In this document: positions 7,865-8,821 of the stretch, one piece after another
How the letters are laid out: each line of letters opens with the position of its first letter
Numbering within the stretch: position 1 is the stretch's first letter
Assembly (NCBI GenBank): GCA_017424205.1
Contig: JAFPAS010000247.1
Span: 1-8,821 of the forward strand
Origin: Prevotella sp.
GTDB lineage: Bacteria; Bacteroidota; Bacteroidia; Bacteroidales; Bacteroidaceae
DNA length: 8,821 nt
Direction: 5' to 3'
Made by a program: the position numbers and the translations under genes
Notes under the pieces: generated by a model
The model's input: only the letters and a program-made list of their open reading frames with translations
What the model was told of the DNA's origin: nothing
Database searches by the model: none

Positions 7865-7903
7865 TAACGTCAAAGCTGAAGGCAACGATAACGATAACGT
7901 CAA
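7865..7903. repeat. Direct repeat TAACGTCAA x2 with AACGAT units, possible operator
   Basis: TAACGTCAA occurs at 7865-7873 and 7895-7903, a 30-bp period (about three helical turns), with AACGATAACGATAACG overlapping the second copy. The pair sits between the two divergent promoters, ending 49 bases before the -33 box of the plus-strand promoter. AraC-type regulators commonly bind direct repeats, so it could be an activator site for either gene. The role is inferred from position only and the repeat is short enough to be chance. Confidence 0.35.
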
Positions 7904-7952
7904 CAATTAACTTGTCATCTTAAAACATAATGCTATATTTGAAGCGAAAAAA

Positions 7953-7984
7953 TTTGCAGAGAAGCATAAAAATACTTATCTTTG
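7953..7984 (+). promoter_or_regulatory. Plus-strand promoter reading toward the foldback element and the peptidase gene
   Basis: TTTG (7953-7956) and TATCTTTG (7977-7984) are separated by exactly 20 bases, the same architecture as the regulator's promoter. The start of transcription would be near 7991, inside a small inverted repeat, GACAA-N7-TTGTC (7987-8003). No other TAnnTTTG box is visible between here and the peptidase start, so this is the best candidate for that gene, giving a leader of about 330 bases that contains the foldback element. Confidence 0.62.
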
Positions 7985-8088
7985 CAGACAATAATCTGTT
8001 GTCAATGCGGCATGTGAATCTTTTTGGCGTGAGAGAATTGATGTTGTTCTCTGTTTTCATCTGCATGAAAGATCGTGTTGAGAATAGA

Positions 8089-8289
8089 TATAGGGGCGTT
8101 CTAAAAAATACGTCGAGTTGATTTTTGTTCTTCTTTCGTATGTGCTTTTGTAAGTTGAAGAAGGAGCATAGCGGGCTATGTGACTGATGGAACTTGACAA
8201 AATGACATCGAAAGAGACGAAAAGCGACCGAAACAGAAACAATAGAATAAGTGAACACTTAAATTCGTAATTTTTAGAACGCCCCTATA
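8089..8289. mobile_element. Foldback element with 24-bp terminal inverted repeats (MITE-like)
   Basis: The ends 8089-8112 (TATAGGGGCGTTCTAAAAA...) and 8266-8289 are inverted copies with one mismatch in 24. Inside them lies a second, imperfect inverted pair, 8132-8156 against 8191-8215 (TCTTTCG...AAGTT), and at the centre a small hairpin CATAG-CGGG-CTATG (8167-8180). The whole element can therefore fold back on itself, with about 31 extra bases in the right arm between the outer and inner pairs. Both outer ends read TATA, consistent with a TA or TATA target duplication; the element proper would then be about 193-197 bp. It encodes no transposase, so it would depend on one elsewhere. TA duplication fits IS630-like families, but I cannot assign a family from this window. 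Confidence 0.8.
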
Positions 8290-8320
8290 ATGAAACGAAA
8301 ACATTAATTACATACGAATC

Positions 8321-8821
8321 ATGAAAAAATTTTTCTTCAGTCTTGCAATGGCAGGACTTTCACTAACAGCAGCTGCCAGCACTGTGAGCGATAATGTCGC
8401 ACGCTGGTTGCGTGATGTACAGATTTCGCCTGACGGAAAAAATGTAGCATTCTGCTATAAAGGCGATATCTATACCGTAGGAGTAGCAGGCGGAAAAGCA
8501 GTGCGCCTGACCACACAGCCATCTTATGAAGCCACTCCGATATGGTCGCCTGATGGCAAAATGATAGCATTCAGCAGCGATCGTCATGGCAATTTTGACG
8601 TCTTTGTTATGTCTTCAGAAGGTGGAAAGGCACAACGTCTGACATACAACAGCGTATCTGAGATTCCATCAACATTCACACCTGATGGCAAAAACGTAAT
8701 GTTCGGTGCGGCAATACAGCCACAGGCAGAAAGCATGGTGTTCTATTCTGGCGCGCAGCCTCAGGTGTATAAAGTAGCTATAACTGGTGGCAGACCAGTG
8801 CAGGTGCTGGGCACACCGGCT
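8321..8821 (+). CDS. Exported tricorn-like S41 peptidase, N-terminal part (3' end outside the window)
   Basis: The first 167 residues are visible. A signal peptide (MKKFFFSLAMAGLSLTAAAS) is followed by WD40-like/PD40 beta-propeller repeats: ISPDGKNVAFCYKGDIYTV (35-53), WSPDGKMIAFSSDRHGNFDV (75-94) and FTPDGKNVMFGA (119-130), each linked by GGxxxRLT-type turns. This closely resembles the start of tricorn protease homologues of Bacteroidetes, exported proteins of about 1080 residues that continue with a PDZ domain and an S41 serine-peptidase domain and degrade peptides in the periplasm. The catalytic part lies beyond the window, so a TolB-like non-enzymatic protein remains possible. The start ATG immediately precedes the signal peptide and has an AT-rich leader without a Shine-Dalgarno sequence. 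It diverges from the regulator gene; the foldback element ends 31 bases before it. Confidence 0.85.
   Translation, partial: MKKFFFSLAMAGLSLTAAASTVSDNVARWLRDVQISPDGKNVAFCYKGDIYTVGVAGGKAVRLTTQPSYEATPIWSPDGKMIAFSSDRHGNFDVFVMSSEGGKAQRLTYNSVSEIPSTFTPDGKNVMFGAAIQPQAESMVFYSGAQPQVYKVAITGGRPVQVLGTPA

Larger units (their letters stand above)
7703..8320. other. Divergent intergenic region between the regulator and the peptidase gene
   Basis: This 618-base stretch contains, in order, the 5' leader and promoter of the minus-strand regulator gene (7770-7801), a spacer with a 9-bp direct repeat and AACGAT units (7865-7903), a plus-strand promoter (7953-7984), about 100 bases of leader, the foldback element (8089-8289), and 31 bases before the peptidase ATG. 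The short open frames on both strands overlap the foldback element or promoters, have no recognisable domain and are not called as genes. Confidence 0.7.

Noticed and set aside
7930..8121. 63-codon plus-strand open frame upstream of the peptidase
   Set aside because: It starts upstream of the predicted promoter, crosses the -7 box, ends inside the foldback element and shows no domain or conserved pattern.
8194..8199. TTGACA, a perfect sigma-70 -35 box inside the foldback element
   Set aside because: It is 86 bases from the TATAAT at the element's end, too far to pair, and the host's promoters follow a different consensus.
7920..8258. 112-codon minus-strand open frame opposite the peptidase leader
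   Set aside because: It overlaps the plus-strand promoter and most of the foldback element, and its composition looks like a chance translation of AT-rich DNA.
8089..8289. Invertible promoter segment flanked by inverted repeats, as in phase-variable Bacteroides loci
   Set aside because: The size and repeats would fit, but no TAnnTTTG promoter is visible inside on either strand, the good promoter lies outside the repeats, and the inner arms are also complementary, which fits a foldback element better. Long reads showing both orientations would reopen it.

Overview
The window looks like chromosomal DNA of a Bacteroidales bacterium, most likely Prevotella or a close relative. The evidence is a hybrid two-component regulator of the type typical of Bacteroidetes, promoters of the Bacteroidetes form TTTG-N20-TATCTTTG, AT-rich translation starts that mostly lack a Shine-Dalgarno sequence, and the protein families themselves. 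The genus is inferred from the overall look of the proteins, not from a database search.

Layout: (1) Bases 1-3149 carry a minus-strand gene cluster read in the order iorA (1554-3149), iorB (981-1550), paaK (1-821, 3' end outside the window). IorAB is a thiamine-dependent 2-oxoacid oxidoreductase that links aryl pyruvates to aryl-acetyl-CoA, and PaaK activates aryl acetates to their CoA thioesters, so the three genes form one route between aromatic amino acids and aryl acetates. A purine/pyrimidine-skewed short-repeat tract (857-973) sits between iorB and paaK. (2) Bases 3150-3712 are non-coding. They hold a likely iorA promoter and long leader, and the terminator of the next gene. (3) Bases 3713-7702 (minus) encode one 1329-residue hybrid two-component system (HTCS) protein: signal peptide, two-propeller sensor, Y_Y_Y domain, membrane helix, histidine kinase, receiver and AraC-type DNA-binding domain. 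No SusC/SusD or glycan-degrading gene is visible next to it. (4) Bases 7703-8320 are a divergent intergenic region. It holds two back-to-back Bacteroidetes promoters of identical architecture, a 9-bp direct repeat between them, and a 201-bp foldback element (8089-8289) resembling a miniature inverted-repeat transposable element (MITE). (5) Base 8321 to the end (plus) is the start of an exported tricorn-like S41 peptidase.

The most unusual item is the foldback element. It has 24-bp terminal inverted repeats with one mismatch and lies between a good promoter and the peptidase start codon, so the peptidase mRNA probably carries it as a large structured 5' leader. Other points of interest are an IorA that lacks the usual C-terminal iron-sulfur domain, and the orphan HTCS paired head-to-head with a peptidase. 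I do not see a wholly new multi-gene system in this window.
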